64,000 nucleotides of DNA from Comamonadaceae bacterium (GCA_027488985.1 JAIYAR010000013.1:407190-471189), one strand, 5' to 3'; positions 10,616-20,029 are shown, counted from the stretch's first letter. Program-made: numbers and translations. Notes: generated by a model not told the origin, from the sequence alone.

Positions 10616-11851
10616 TTATTCGTAGCGCAGCGCCTGGATAGGCATGAGCCGGGCCGCGCGCCGCGCCGGGTAGTAGCCGAAAAACACGCCCACCACCGCC
10701 GAGAATCCCACCGCCAACAACACTGAGCCTGCACTCAAACTCACTTGCCAGCCTGCGAAGTGTCCCACACCCCACGTCGCGGCTGCACCAAGCGCCACCC
10801 CGATGGCGCCGCCCAACAGGCTCAATGTCACAGCTTCAATCAAGAACTGCGCCAGGATGTCGCGCCCCCGCGCGCCCACCGCCATGCGCAGACCGATCTC
10901 GCGGGTGCGCTCGGTCACGCTCACCAGCATGATGTTCATGATGCCGATGCCGCCGATGACCAGACTGATGCCCGCCACCGCAGCAAGCAACAGCGTCATG
11001 ACACGGCTGCTCTCTTCCTGCGCCTGCAGGATCTCGGTGAGGTTACGCACGACAAACGGGTCTTCCGCACCATCCAGCACCTTGAAGCGCTGGCGCAGCA
11101 GGTCTTTGACGCCTTGCTCGGCGACCTTCATGTCCTGCCCCTCACGCACCTTCACGCTGATGCTGCCCACACGCTTGAGCCGGCTGGTGGCGTCGCCGCC
11201 CCAGATGCGGTTGCGCAAGGTGCCCAGCGGCACCATGACTACATCGTCCTGGTCCTGCCCCATCGAGTTCTGGCCCTTGGGCGCCAACACGCCGATCACC
11301 GTCATCGGAATGTTGCGCACCCGCACCACCTGCTCCACCGGGTCCTGATCGCCAAACAATTCGCGCGCCACCGTGCTGCCGATCCAAGCCACTTTGGCAG
11401 AGCCAGCCAGTTCGCCCGCATCAAACATGCGGCCGTTGGCCAAGGGCCAGTCGCGCGCTTCCAGATAGTCGTTGTTTACCCCGAAGATGGTGGAGCTCCA
11501 GTTGGTGTTGCCGAACACCAGTTGCCCGCTGGTGCGGGAAGTGGGTGCTGCCACCTGCACCTCGGGAATCTCCAGTCCGATGGCTGTGGCGTCCTCTTCC
11601 GTCAGGCGCTGGCGGGTTTGCGCACCCAGGCGCACACCCGCCTGTGAGACGCCACCGGGGAGCACCAGCATGATGTTGGAGCCAAGGCCCTTCATCTGCT
11701 CCTGCACCCGGTCGGTCGCTCCGCGGCCCACCGCAATCATGGTGATCACTGCTGCGACCCCGATGATGATGCCCAGCATGGTCAGGATGCTGCGCAAAGT
11801 GTTGGCCGCAAGCGACCGCAAGGCACTGCGCAATGCGGCGAACAAACTCAT
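10616..11851 (-). CDS. ABC transporter permease, MacB/FtsX family
   Basis: A 411-residue permease with an N-terminal membrane segment (LTMLGIIIGVAAVITMIAVG), a large periplasmic MacB-type core domain and three C-terminal membrane helices (FtsX domain). The start ATG at 11851 overlaps the TGA of the ATPase gene (ATGA), showing coupling. With the ATPase and the MacA-like adaptor it should form a tripartite exporter with an outer-membrane TolC-type partner, which is not in the window. Unlike E. coli MacB, the ATPase and permease are separate polypeptides. Substrate unknown; macrolides, peptides or lipids are possible. Confidence 0.92.
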   Translation of the reverse strand: MSLFAALRSALRSLAANTLRSILTMLGIIIGVAAVITMIAVGRGATDRVQEQMKGLGSNIMLVLPGGVSQAGVRLGAQTRQRLTEEDATAIGLEIPEVQVAAPTSRTSGQLVFGNTNWSSTIFGVNNDYLEARDWPLANGRMFDAGELAGSAKVAWIGSTVARELFGDQDPVEQVVRVRNIPMTVIGVLAPKGQNSMGQDQDDVVMVPLGTLRNRIWGGDATSRLKRVGSISVKVREGQDMKVAEQGVKDLLRQRFKVLDGAEDPFVVRNLTEILQAQEESSRVMTLLLAAVAGISLVIGGIGIMNIMLVSVTERTREIGLRMAVGARGRDILAQFLIEAVTLSLLGGAIGVALGAAATWGVGHFAGWQVSLSAGSVLLAVGFSAVVGVFFGYYPARRAARLMPIQALRYE

Positions 11852-12540
11852 ACTTTGGCCCCCATTTGCACCGTGTCTTCCACCATGCGGCCGTCCTTGA
11901 AGACCAGCTTGCGGCGGGCCCAAGCGGCAATATCGGGCTCATGGGTCACCAGCACCACGGTCATGCCTTGGCGGTTGAGGTCGGCCAAGAGCTTCATGAT
12001 GTCTTCGCTGGTCTCCGAGTCCAGTGCGCCGGTGGGTTCATCGGCCAATATCAGCTGCGGCCGGTTCACCAGCGCGCGCGCAATCGCCACACGTTGCTGC
12101 TGCCCACCCGACAACTCAGTCGGAGTGTGTTGGGCGCGCTCGCTTAAGCCCACGCGCTGCAGCGCTTCCAGCGCGCGGGCATGACGCTCAGGCGCTTTGA
12201 TGCCGGCGTACAACATGGGCAGCTCGACGTTTTCGAGCGCGCTGGTGCGGGACAACAGGTTGAACTGCTGAAACACAAAGCCGATGCGCCGGTTGCGGAT
12301 GGAGGCCAGTGCATCCGGCGCCATGCCTTGCACTGCCTCACCCGCCAGCAGGTAGCTGCCGCTGCCAGGCTGATCAAGGCACCCCAGAATATTCATCAGG
12401 GTCGATTTACCCGAGCCCGAAGTGCCCATGATGGCCACCATCTCGCCCTCTGCAATGTCCAGCGACACGCCGCGCAGGGCATGCACCGTCTGGTCGCCCA
12501 TGGCGTAGGTTTTGGTCAGCTCGCGGGCCGAAATCAACAT
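11848..12540 (-). CDS. ABC transporter ATP-binding protein, MacB/LolD type
   Basis: The 230-residue ATPase has Walker A GTSGSGKS, Q loop FVFQQFNLL, signature LSGGQQQRVAIARAL, Walker B LILADEPTGALDS and switch His in VTHEPDIA. The ATG at 12540 begins MLISARELTKTYAMGD, as is normal for this class; the longer open frame upstream lies in the adaptor gene end. It sits 10 bp after the MacA-like adaptor and overlaps the permease by 4 bp, so the three genes form one operon. Confidence 0.93.
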   Translation of the reverse strand: MLISARELTKTYAMGDQTVHALRGVSLDIAEGEMVAIMGTSGSGKSTLMNILGCLDQPGSGSYLLAGEAVQGMAPDALASIRNRRIGFVFQQFNLLSRTSALENVELPMLYAGIKAPERHARALEALQRVGLSERAQHTPTELSGGQQQRVAIARALVNRPQLILADEPTGALDSETSEDIMKLLADLNRQGMTVVLVTHEPDIAAWARRKLVFKDGRMVEDTVQMGAKV

Positions 12541-12550
12541 GCGAGAACCT

Positions 12551-13825
12551 TCAAAACGGTGGTCGCGGGCTGCTGCCGGTCTTGGCAGTGGCCGCATTTT
12601 TGATGCCGGTGATCACCTCGGTGCCCTCCGCCAATCCTGCGCCACCCTCACCACCCTCCAGCACTTCGGTGCTGCTGCCATCCGACACGCCAATGCGCAC
12701 GGCCACTGCCTGCGGCTTGCCATCCGCTCCCAGGGTGTAGACCCGGCCCCTGCCCTGTCCGCGCCCGCCTGGGGGTGCGTCCACGCCGTCGATGCGCATG
12801 CGCAGGGCAGCGTTGGGTACTTTGAGGGCTTTGTCGCGCTGGTCGGTAATCACACGCACATTGGCCGTCATGCCGGGCAGCAGCTTGCCGCCTTCGTTCT
12901 TGAAGCCGACGATGGCCACATAGGTCACCACATTGGCCACATTGGTCGCCGCCTTGCGCACCTGGCGAATGCTGCCCTCAAAGGTTTGGCCGGGGAAAGC
13001 ATCTACGGTAAAGCTGGCTTTCTGGCCGGTTTGCAGGCGGCCCACATCGCTCTCGTCGATGGCGGCGTCCACTTGCATGTCCGAGAGGTTCTGCGCAATC
13101 ACAAACAGCTCAGGCGCTTGCAGGCTGCTGGCCACCGTCTGGCCACGCTCAATGGTCCGCTTGATCACGATGCCATTCACCGGCGAAGTAATGCGGGTGC
13201 GGGCCAAGTCAATGCGTGCTTGGGCCAAGGCGGCTTCACGCTGGGCCACATTGGCCTGCGCGGTTTTGACTTGCGCCTGCGCCACACCCACCTGGGCCTG
13301 CACGCTTTTCATGGCTTCCACACTGGTGTTCACCAGAGCGCGGGCCTTGTCGGCCTCACTCGTGGCGATGAACTGCTTTTCAGCAAGGTTTTGCTTGCGA
13401 TCGGAATCGCGGCGGGCTTCGTCCAGGTCCACCTGCGCGCGAGACACCTGCGTTTGCGCGGCCAGCGCATTGGCTTGCGCAGTCAGCACGGCGGCTCGGG
13501 CGGCATCCACATCCGCCTGGGCGCTGCGCACGCGGTATTCAAAGGTTTCGGGGTCGATCTGGGCAATCAGCTGGCCGGCTTTGACTTCGCTATTGAAATC
13601 CACCAGCACGTCGCGGATCTGCCCGCTCACCTGGGTGCCCACACTCACCTGCGCCACCGGGCTCACGGCGCCACTGGCAGCCACAGTGGCTTGCAGGTTG
13701 CCACGAGTGATAGCAGCGGTACGGTACTCCACCCGGCCGGTGCCGGACTGCTGGGTCCACCACCAGGCGCCGGCGGCCAGCAGAGCCACGAGGACAGCGG
13801 CGGCTCCTATACGTTGTTTATTCAT
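12551..13825 (-). CDS. Periplasmic adaptor subunit, MacA/HlyD family
   Basis: The 424-residue protein begins with a short cytosolic end and one membrane anchor (IGAAAVLVALLAAGAWWW), then a biotinyl-lipoyl-like half motif (VSVGTQVSGQI), a long coiled-coil hairpin rich in Ala/Gln (about 100-200), the second half motif and beta-barrel domains. This is the order of MacA. It is the first gene of the exporter operon and would link the inner-membrane ABC part to an outer-membrane channel. The tail is Gly- and Pro-rich. Confidence 0.92.
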   Translation of the reverse strand: MNKQRIGAAAVLVALLAAGAWWWTQQSGTGRVEYRTAAITRGNLQATVAASGAVSPVAQVSVGTQVSGQIRDVLVDFNSEVKAGQLIAQIDPETFEYRVRSAQADVDAARAAVLTAQANALAAQTQVSRAQVDLDEARRDSDRKQNLAEKQFIATSEADKARALVNTSVEAMKSVQAQVGVAQAQVKTAQANVAQREAALAQARIDLARTRITSPVNGIVIKRTIERGQTVASSLQAPELFVIAQNLSDMQVDAAIDESDVGRLQTGQKASFTVDAFPGQTFEGSIRQVRKAATNVANVVTYVAIVGFKNEGGKLLPGMTANVRVITDQRDKALKVPNAALRMRIDGVDAPPGGRGQGRGRVYTLGADGKPQAVAVRIGVSDGSSTEVLEGGEGGAGLAEGTEVITGIKNAATAKTGSSPRPPF

Positions 13826-14008
13826 GCCCCGATTCTAGAAAGCCCCTGTGGCACGCATGTGGCACACCGTCAGAGCCCCCTTTTTCCGGCTGCCATTCAC
13901 GCCGCAAGAATGCATTTGGCTCCCTGGGCGCTGCATTCCGTCGCAAACCGGTGGGCTTCGCACCAAGGTGCCGGCACAGTCATGCCACCAGAACTCGGAA
14001 ACCCTGCC

Positions 14009-14422
14009 ATGCAACTCACTCCCGTCATTTCCATCCACATGACCGCCGCACTGGCTGCACTGGCCATCGGCCCCATCGCCCTGTGGGCCCGCAAGGGCCG
14101 CGTGCAGCGCACCCGCCTGCACCGCGCTGCCGGCTATGCCTGGGTGACGCTGATGCTGGCGACTGCCATCAGCGCCATGTTCATCCGCGATTTTCAGCTC
14201 CCCAACCTCTCGGGCTACACCTGGATCCATCTGTTTGTGCCAGTCACCCTCGCAGGGTTGTTCGGGGCGTTTCGGGCCCTGTATCTCAAAGACATCAGCC
14301 GCCACCAAAAGATCATGCAAGGCCTGTACTTCGGGGCCTGCATCGGGGCAGGCGCCTTCACCCTCCTGCCCGGCCGCTACCTGGGCCAACTGGTCTGGGG
14401 CCAGTGGTTCGGGCTTCTGTAA
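14009..14422 (+). CDS. DUF2306-type membrane protein
   Basis: A 137-residue protein with about four membrane helices, beginning MQLTPVISIHMTAALAALAI. The pattern of His in the first helix (SIHMTAA), RLHRAAGYAWV, WIHLFVP and SRHQKIMQGLYFG matches the DUF2306 family as I know it; function unknown. The ATG at 14009 has GGAAA about 10 nt upstream; an in-frame ATG at 13982 is possible. It leads a run of four genes with a 2TM protein and a LytS/LytTR pair, and may share their regulation. Confidence 0.8.
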   Translation: MQLTPVISIHMTAALAALAIGPIALWARKGRVQRTRLHRAAGYAWVTLMLATAISAMFIRDFQLPNLSGYTWIHLFVPVTLAGLFGAFRALYLKDISRHQKIMQGLYFGACIGAGAFTLLPGRYLGQLVWGQWFGLL

Positions 14423-14437
14423 GCCATCTTCTTGCAC

Positions 14438-14746
14438 ATGGAAAACGCTATGAACGCTCTCACCCACTTGTCCCCTGCTGACCTAGACCGCCTGGCCCGC
14501 AAGCGCGCCGGCGCCAAAATGGGCTGGTATATCCATGCATTGGTTTTCGTGCTCGTCAACACAGGACTGGCGGCTTTGTCGGCCCTGCAAGGCCAGCACT
14601 GGGCGGTGTTTCCAGCCATGGGCTGGGGCCTCGGCCTGGCGGTACATGGCGTGGCGGTGTACCTGAGCCTTCAGAACTTCAGCCTCTTTCATACCCTGCT
14701 GCAGCGCGAACGCCAGCGCCTCGAAACCCTGCGCGACCCCTGGTAA
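14438..14746 (+). CDS. 2TM domain protein
   Basis: A 102-residue protein with a short helix LSPADLDRLARKRAGAKMGWYIH followed by two membrane segments (ALVFVLVNTGLAALSAL and a second near 55-75). Such 2TM proteins are often next to, or fused with, LytS-type kinases and LytTR regulators, as here. Function unknown; a sensing or accessory role for the kinase is inference. The start could be ATG 14438 or ATG 14450; neither has a good ribosome site. Confidence 0.75.
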   Translation: MENAMNALTHLSPADLDRLARKRAGAKMGWYIHALVFVLVNTGLAALSALQGQHWAVFPAMGWGLGLAVHGVAVYLSLQNFSLFHTLLQRERQRLETLRDPW

Positions 14747-14768
14747 GCGCGGCATACTCTGGCGCACG

Positions 14769-15827
14769 ATGCGACATTTTTTTACCCGAGCGCTAGCACT
14801 GCGCGGCCTGGCGGTCATGGTGCTCAATACCGTGATCGCGACCGCCATCACCCTGTTCGACAACCATTCCTTCGGCCTGAACATTGTGTACTCCCAGTGC
14901 ATAGGCGTGAGCATCTGGACCTGCATTGAAGGTGCCAACCATTTTCTGGTGGATAACTGGCAGGTACATGTGCACCGGCTGCTGTTCATCGTGCCGGTGG
15001 CCGTGGTGCTGGGCTACTTCGCCGGCCATTTGCTGACCGACCTGATCCTGGGCACCACTTCTTTCTTGTATTGGACGCAAACCCCGCGCATGGCCTTTGG
15101 TATGTTGTTTGTGAGTCTGGTGGCCGGCAGCGTGATCAGCTGGGTATTTGTGAGCCGAGAGCAGCTGGCGGCCGAGCGCCAGAACTTGGAGATGGCCCGC
15201 CGCCAGGCCAGCGAGGCCCAGCTCAAACTGCTGGAAGCGCAGCTGGAGCCGCACATGCTGTTCAACACATTGGCCAACCTGCGCGCCCTGATTGCGGTAG
15301 ACCCGCAACGGGCCCAGACCATGTTGGACCACATGATTGCCTATCTGCGCGCCACGCTGTCTGCCTCACGCGCACCCTCAGGCGGCAACACCCACACCCT
15401 GGCCGACGAATTCGCCCGTCTGCAGGATTACCTGGAACTCATGGCCATCCGCATGGGTCCGCGCCTGCAATTCAGTTTGGACCTGCCGGATACCCTGCGT
15501 ACCCAACCGGTACCGCCACTGCTGTTGCAGCCGCTGGTGGAAAACAGCATTCAGCACGGATTGGAGCCCAAGGTAGAAGGCGGCAGCATCCGCATTGCCG
15601 CCTCGGCCGCAAATGGCGTGCTGAAGCTGGATGTGCAAGACACCGGCCTGGGCGCGGACCCCGCCGAACTACAGCCTTCCGGCATGCAAACCACCTGTCA
15701 CGGCTTTGGCCTGCAGCAGGTGCGCGATCGCCTGGCCACCACCTTCGGCGAGCGTGGCGCTATGGTTTTGGTAGCTGCTCCCGCAGGCGGGATGAGCGCC
15801 AGCATCACTTTTCCCTTAAAGGCGTAA
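14769..15827 (+). CDS. Sensor histidine kinase, LytS/AlgZ family
   Basis: A 352-residue membrane kinase. Four membrane helices occupy about 10-130, a coiled segment 130-155, then the His_kinase domain with His162 in QLEPHMLFNTLANLRALI and a GHKL ATPase (PLVENSIQHGLEP, DTGLGAD, GFGLQQVRDRL). The following LytTR regulator starts 7 bp downstream. Systems of this class control cell-surface or exopolysaccharide genes in several bacteria; the target here is unknown. The last 20 codons contain a stretch weakly like the dispersed repeat (see findings). Confidence 0.92.
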   Translation: MRHFFTRALALRGLAVMVLNTVIATAITLFDNHSFGLNIVYSQCIGVSIWTCIEGANHFLVDNWQVHVHRLLFIVPVAVVLGYFAGHLLTDLILGTTSFLYWTQTPRMAFGMLFVSLVAGSVISWVFVSREQLAAERQNLEMARRQASEAQLKLLEAQLEPHMLFNTLANLRALIAVDPQRAQTMLDHMIAYLRATLSASRAPSGGNTHTLADEFARLQDYLELMAIRMGPRLQFSLDLPDTLRTQPVPPLLLQPLVENSIQHGLEPKVEGGSIRIAASAANGVLKLDVQDTGLGADPAELQPSGMQTTCHGFGLQQVRDRLATTFGERGAMVLVAAPAGGMSASITFPLKA

Positions 15828-15834
15828 GCACACC

Positions 15835-16692
15835 ATGCCCACCGCCCTGATTGCAGAAGACGAACCCCTGCTTGCCCAAGCCTTGCAAGCCGAGCTGGCT
15901 CGTGCGTGGCCGGAACTGCAGGTGCTGCGCACCGTGGGCGACGGAGCCTCCGCCGTGAAGGCCGCGCTGGATCTGGTGCCGCAACTGCTGTTTTTTGACA
16001 TACGCATGCCCGGTCTGAACGGACTGGATGCCGCCCTTGAATTGGCCGACCTCTGGCCGCCCGCCCACGCACTGCAGCAGCCCTTCCCGGCACTGGTGTT
16101 TGTGACAGCCTATGACCAATATGCGGTGCAAGCCTTTGAGGCCCAGGCGGTGGACTACCTGCTCAAACCGGTGCAGCCGGCACGCCTGCAGAAAACAGTG
16201 TCAAAACTGCAGCTGGCGCTTGCGGAATCTGCGCGACCAGCTCCTGAAACCATAGCAAACCCGGCTACGGACCCGGCGCTGGAAGCCGCCCTCAGCCAGC
16301 TGCGCGGCCTGCTCCAGGCCCACACGGGCATGCCTGCGCAAGCGGCGGACGCAGGCGGCGCGCTACCGCTATTGCAGGTGCTGCAAGTGAGCTCAGGCAG
16401 CCAGATCCGCATGGTGCCCATTGAAGAGGTGCTGTACTTTGAAGCGGCCGACAAATACGTGCGGCTGCTCACCCGCGACCGCGAGCACCTTTTGCGCACC
16501 GCACTCAAGGACCTGCTACCCCAACTGGACCCGCAGGTCTTCTGGCAGGTGCACCGGGGCACGGTGGTGCGCGCCACGGCCATAGACACCGTCAGCCGTG
16601 ACGATGCCGGCCGCCTGAGCCTGCATTTGCGTGACCGGGACGAAAAACTCCCCGTGAGCCGCCTCTACGCCCATCGCTTCAAAGCCATGTGA
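15835..16692 (+). CDS. LytTR-family response regulator
   Basis: The 285-residue protein has an N-terminal receiver domain with the acceptor Asp55 in LFFDIRMPGLNG, a linker rich in Ala/Pro (about 125-175), and a C-terminal LytTR DNA-binding domain (IRMVPIEEVLYFEAADKYVRLLT, FWQVHRGTVVRATAIDTV, LPVSRLYAHRFKAM). It is the DNA-binding partner of the kinase just upstream. Target promoters could carry a pair of LytTR direct repeats, which I did not identify. Confidence 0.93.
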   Translation: MPTALIAEDEPLLAQALQAELARAWPELQVLRTVGDGASAVKAALDLVPQLLFFDIRMPGLNGLDAALELADLWPPAHALQQPFPALVFVTAYDQYAVQAFEAQAVDYLLKPVQPARLQKTVSKLQLALAESARPAPETIANPATDPALEAALSQLRGLLQAHTGMPAQAADAGGALPLLQVLQVSSGSQIRMVPIEEVLYFEAADKYVRLLTRDREHLLRTALKDLLPQLDPQVFWQVHRGTVVRATAIDTVSRDDAGRLSLHLRDRDEKLPVSRLYAHRFKAM

Positions 16693-16798
16693 GGCGTGCG
16701 GCGCCTGCTGCGACATCGGGTAAACCAGTGGCTACGGGCACGGGTGTTGCGAGGCATTGGTCCCTACAATGCGCCATCGATTCACCAGGACCCCTTCC

Positions 16799-17959
16799 AT
16801 GCAATTGAAACTCTCGCGTCGCCGTACCCTGCGCCTGCTCACTGTGAGCGCTGTCGCCTCCGCTGCTTTGCTGCAAGGCTGCGACTCCACACCCGCTGTG
16901 ATCAAGATCGGTGTGGCCCAGCCCCTGAGCGGCAACCTCGCAGCGCTGGGGCAGGACTTGCTCAACGGTGTCAATCTGGCAGTCGCCGAGATCAACAAGG
17001 AAGGCTACAAGGTCAAAGGCAAGACGGTGACTTTTGAAGTCATTGCAGTGGACGACAAAGGAGACGAGGCCACCGCCAAGCAAGTCGCCAAAGAGCTGGT
17101 GGATGCCGGCGTGGTAGCCGTTATCGGGCATTTGAACTCCGGCCAAAGCATTGCGGCAGCGCCGATTTATGCTGAAAAAGACATTCCTCAGCTGGCCATC
17201 TCCACCAACCCCAAATTCACCGCGCTGGGGCTGCCCACCACTTTCCGCCTGGTGGCAAACGACGTGTTGCAAGCCAAGGCCATCGGCAGTTACTCAGCGT
17301 CTCAGTTCACCGGCAGCCGCTACGCCTTGCAAGACGACGGCACGGTATACGGCAAAGACCTGGCAGCTGGCGCCGAAGTTCAGCTCAAGGCAGCCAAAAA
17401 AGAAATTTTGGTAAAGCAGAGTTTTGACGACAAGACAGTCGCGTTTGATGAGTTTGCAGCCAAGCTCAAGGCGGAAAAAATCGAAGTGCTGGTTTCTACC
17501 GTGAGCGATTTCCAGATCATTGCGTTGATGGAGTCGCTCAAGAAAATCGACTACACCCGCATCACCATTCTGGGTGCCGACACCATCAAGACCACCGACA
17601 TGCTCAAGGGCACCGGCGTGGTCAAGGGGCTGTATGCCACCTCTCCGGTGCTGGACGCCCGCGAGTTCACCGCTGGCGCTGCTTTCCTGGACCGCTACCG
17701 CGCCCAGTTCAAAAAAGACCCGGCCTATGCCGGCCATTACACCTACGACGCCATGTATGTGCTGTCCTCAGCCATCCGCCGTGCGGAGTCTGCCAAGCCC
17801 AAAGACATCGTCGCGATGCTCAAGAAGATCGATGGCTACGCCCCTGTAACCGGCTCCATGAAGTGGGATGACAAGGGCGAGCAGCGCTACGGCGTGATCG
17901 GGGTGTACAGTGCCAACGGCGGGCTCTGGGAATCCCAGATGCGGTCCGACAGCTGGTAA
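16799..17959 (+). CDS. Branched-chain amino-acid type ABC substrate-binding lipoprotein
   Basis: A 386-residue type I periplasmic binding protein (Leu/Ile/Val family). The N-terminus has an Arg-rich start and ends in the lipobox ALLQGC, so it should be lipid-anchored. VIKIGVAQPLSGNLAALGQDLLNGVNLAVAEIN is the usual first strand and helix; GHLNSGQSIAAAPIY is the ligand-site region. The ATG at 16799 is chosen over the upstream frame because it begins the signal peptide. No LivHMGF permease genes are near, so transport, if any, uses a system elsewhere; a sensory role is also possible. It is a paralogue of the protein at 18853-19989. Confidence 0.88.
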   Translation: MQLKLSRRRTLRLLTVSAVASAALLQGCDSTPAVIKIGVAQPLSGNLAALGQDLLNGVNLAVAEINKEGYKVKGKTVTFEVIAVDDKGDEATAKQVAKELVDAGVVAVIGHLNSGQSIAAAPIYAEKDIPQLAISTNPKFTALGLPTTFRLVANDVLQAKAIGSYSASQFTGSRYALQDDGTVYGKDLAAGAEVQLKAAKKEILVKQSFDDKTVAFDEFAAKLKAEKIEVLVSTVSDFQIIALMESLKKIDYTRITILGADTIKTTDMLKGTGVVKGLYATSPVLDAREFTAGAAFLDRYRAQFKKDPAYAGHYTYDAMYVLSSAIRRAESAKPKDIVAMLKKIDGYAPVTGSMKWDDKGEQRYGVIGVYSANGGLWESQMRSDSW

Positions 17960-17992
17960 CCCGCCCCGGCAAAGACCACTGAGGAGAACAGG

Positions 17993-18583
17993 ATGACTTT
18001 GCGCTACACCACCGTGCCCAACACCTTGCCCGAGAGCAAGATGCGCATGTACCCCACCAAGGTGATCAACATCATCGGCGGACCGGGTAGCGACAAATCG
18101 CTGTTCTCCGCAGCCATCATCCTTTTCCTCAATCTCCACAACAAAACGGTGGAGACGATTCCGGACTACGCCAAGTCCCTGGTCTGGCAACAGAACTTTG
18201 AGGTGCTGAAAAACCAGTACTTCATCGCCCAGCGCCAGTTTGAAATGCTCAACTTGCTCGACGGGCAGGTGCAGTTCCTGATCACTGAGTGTTCACTGCC
18301 CCAGGTGCTGTACTACAACGAGCACTACCCCGAAAACATCTGCGACGTGGGCAAGACCCGCAACCAGATCCTGCAGTGGTACAAGCAGCACAACAACATC
18401 AACATCCTGGTCGAGCGTGGCGACAAGAAGTACGTGCACACCGGCCGCTTTCAGGATGAAGAGCAAGCCCGCGAAGTAGACCGCGGCCTGCGTGCCACCC
18501 TCGTCCGTGAAGGCCTGCACTACAGCTCGTTGGCGCCGGATGTTGACGTCATCAACGCCTTCGCCCGCACCCTGCTTGACTGA
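17993..18583 (+). CDS. Phage-like P-loop ATPase/kinase (AAA_28-like)
   Basis: A 196-residue protein with a P-loop GGPGSDKS at 29-36, then TVETIPDYAKSLVWQQ and LLDGQVQFLITECSLPQVLYYNE, an arrangement that I know from phage-encoded ATP-binding proteins of the AAA_28/NadR-like group. The residue normally Gly before Lys-Ser is Asp34, which may weaken nucleotide binding. It begins 33 bp after the lipoprotein gene, with GAGGAG 7 nt before the ATG at 17993, and may be co-transcribed. Function unknown; nucleotide or nucleoside phosphorylation is the nearest analogy. No other phage gene is adjacent. Confidence 0.7.
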   Translation: MTLRYTTVPNTLPESKMRMYPTKVINIIGGPGSDKSLFSAAIILFLNLHNKTVETIPDYAKSLVWQQNFEVLKNQYFIAQRQFEMLNLLDGQVQFLITECSLPQVLYYNEHYPENICDVGKTRNQILQWYKQHNNINILVERGDKKYVHTGRFQDEEQAREVDRGLRATLVREGLHYSSLAPDVDVINAFARTLLD

Positions 18584-18852
18584 GCCAATCCGGCTCGCAC
18601 TCCCCGTTATGACCGGGGTCAATATCTAATGGTTTACACGCACTAGAAGTGTGCATTTGCATCTGCCTGGCACCAAATAAAGTCTTTCTCCAGAGGGGAA
18701 ATCCCTGTTTTGGGAGCAATTGAATTCATGACCCATTAGAGATTTAAATACTAGTAACATATAAGTACAAGCCTGATGCTCACCTTTCAAGACTTGCGCT
18801 AATGTTCGCCCCGGTGAGAAATTTATTCACACTTTTTTAATTTGGAGTTTTT
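18584..18852 (+). promoter_or_regulatory. AT-rich leader of the binding-protein gene
   Basis: This 269-bp gap is clearly more AT-rich than the flanking genes and carries no convincing ORF. It ends with the ribosome site TTTGGAG ahead of the ATG at 18853. It must contain the promoter of that gene, but I cannot fix -35 and -10 boxes with certainty. Confidence 0.5.
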
Positions 18853-19989
18853 ATGAAGTTGAAAATTGTTGCAGCCGCAGCCATCGCCTTGTCTACCGGT
18901 ATGGCCTTCGCTCAAAACGCGGTTGTCACTATCGCTCACGTTGGCCCTACCAGCGGCGCTATCGCCCACTTGGGTAAGGACAACGAAAACGGCGCCAAAT
19001 TGGCCATCGAAGAACTCAACGCAGCTGGCGTGACCATCGGCGGTAAAAAAGTTACCCTGCGCTTGATGACTGAAGACGACGCAGCTGACCCCAAGCAAGG
19101 TACTGCAGTTGCCCAGAAGCTGGCTGATGCCAAGGTTTCCGGCGTGATCGGTCACTTGAACTCCGGCACCACCATCCCTGCTTCCAGCATCTACTCTGAC
19201 GCTGGCATTCCCCAAGTTTCTCCTTCCGCTACCAACCCCAAGTACACACGCCAAGGCTTCAAGACAGCCTTCCGTCTGGTGGCTGACGACGCACAACTGG
19301 GCGGCACATTGGGCCGTTACGCTGTGAAAGAACTGAAGGGCAAGTCCATAGCCGTGATCGACGACCGTACTGCTTACGGCCAAGGCGTTGCACAAGAGTT
19401 CACCAAAGCTGTTGAAGCTGCTGGCGGCACCGTGGTTGCCAAGGAATTTACAACCGACAAGGCCACTGACTTTTCCGCTATCCTGACCACCATCAAGGGC
19501 AAGAAAGCTGACGTCGTGTTCTTCGGCGGTATGGACGCTGTAGCAGGCCCCATGCTGCGTCAAATGAAGTCCTTGGGCATCAGCGCCAAGTTCATGGGCG
19601 GCGACGGCATCTGCTCCACCGAACTGGTGAAGTTGGGTGGCGACGCGATTGCTGACAACCAAGTCTACTGCGCGGAAGCCGGTGGCGTGGAAGGCCAGCA
19701 AAAGGTCGGCATGGACGCGTTCAAGGCCAAGTTCAAGGCCAAGTTCGGTACCGAAGTTCAAGTGTACGCACCCTACGTGTACGACGGCGTGAACCTGATG
19801 GTTGCCGCCATGGTCAAGGCCGGTTCTTCCGACCCAGCCAAGTACCTGCCTGTTTTGGCAGCTACCAAGGACTACAAGGGCGTGACAGGCAACATCTCCT
19901 TTGACAACAAGGGCGACATCCTGAACGGCGCTTTGACACTGAAGACCGTCAAGGGCGGCAAGCTGTCTGATATCGCTGTGATCCGCTAA
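18853..19989 (+). CDS. Branched-chain amino-acid type periplasmic binding protein
   Basis: A 378-residue secreted binding protein with a standard Sec signal peptide (MKLKIVAAAAIALSTGMAFA, cleavage after AFA) and the type I fold of the LivJ family. GHLNSGTTIPASSIYSDAGI and the run TNPKYTRQGFKTAFRLV match the upstream lipoprotein paralogue. Codon choice is unusually even and Lys/Ala-rich, typical of a strongly expressed gene, and a strong terminator follows at 20030-20062. Its own AT-rich leader suggests separate expression. Ligand probably a branched-chain or other hydrophobic amino acid, by family only. Confidence 0.92.
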   Translation: MKLKIVAAAAIALSTGMAFAQNAVVTIAHVGPTSGAIAHLGKDNENGAKLAIEELNAAGVTIGGKKVTLRLMTEDDAADPKQGTAVAQKLADAKVSGVIGHLNSGTTIPASSIYSDAGIPQVSPSATNPKYTRQGFKTAFRLVADDAQLGGTLGRYAVKELKGKSIAVIDDRTAYGQGVAQEFTKAVEAAGGTVVAKEFTTDKATDFSAILTTIKGKKADVVFFGGMDAVAGPMLRQMKSLGISAKFMGGDGICSTELVKLGGDAIADNQVYCAEAGGVEGQQKVGMDAFKAKFKAKFGTEVQVYAPYVYDGVNLMVAAMVKAGSSDPAKYLPVLAATKDYKGVTGNISFDNKGDILNGALTLKTVKGGKLSDIAVIR

Positions 19990-20029
19990 TCACTGCAAGT
20001 CTCTCGGCAACGCGAGTTGCCTTGAAACT

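Noticed and set aside
12512-14422. A 636-codon plus-strand frame spanning the MacA-like gene and DUF2306
   Set aside because: Only its last 137 codons match a family; the rest is antisense to a well-supported adaptor gene and is a product of GC-rich codon bias.
14940-14965. GTGGATAA inside the LytS-like gene as another DnaA element
   Set aside because: Only the box core is present in coding sequence; no TTACCCC at 19 bp and no second box.
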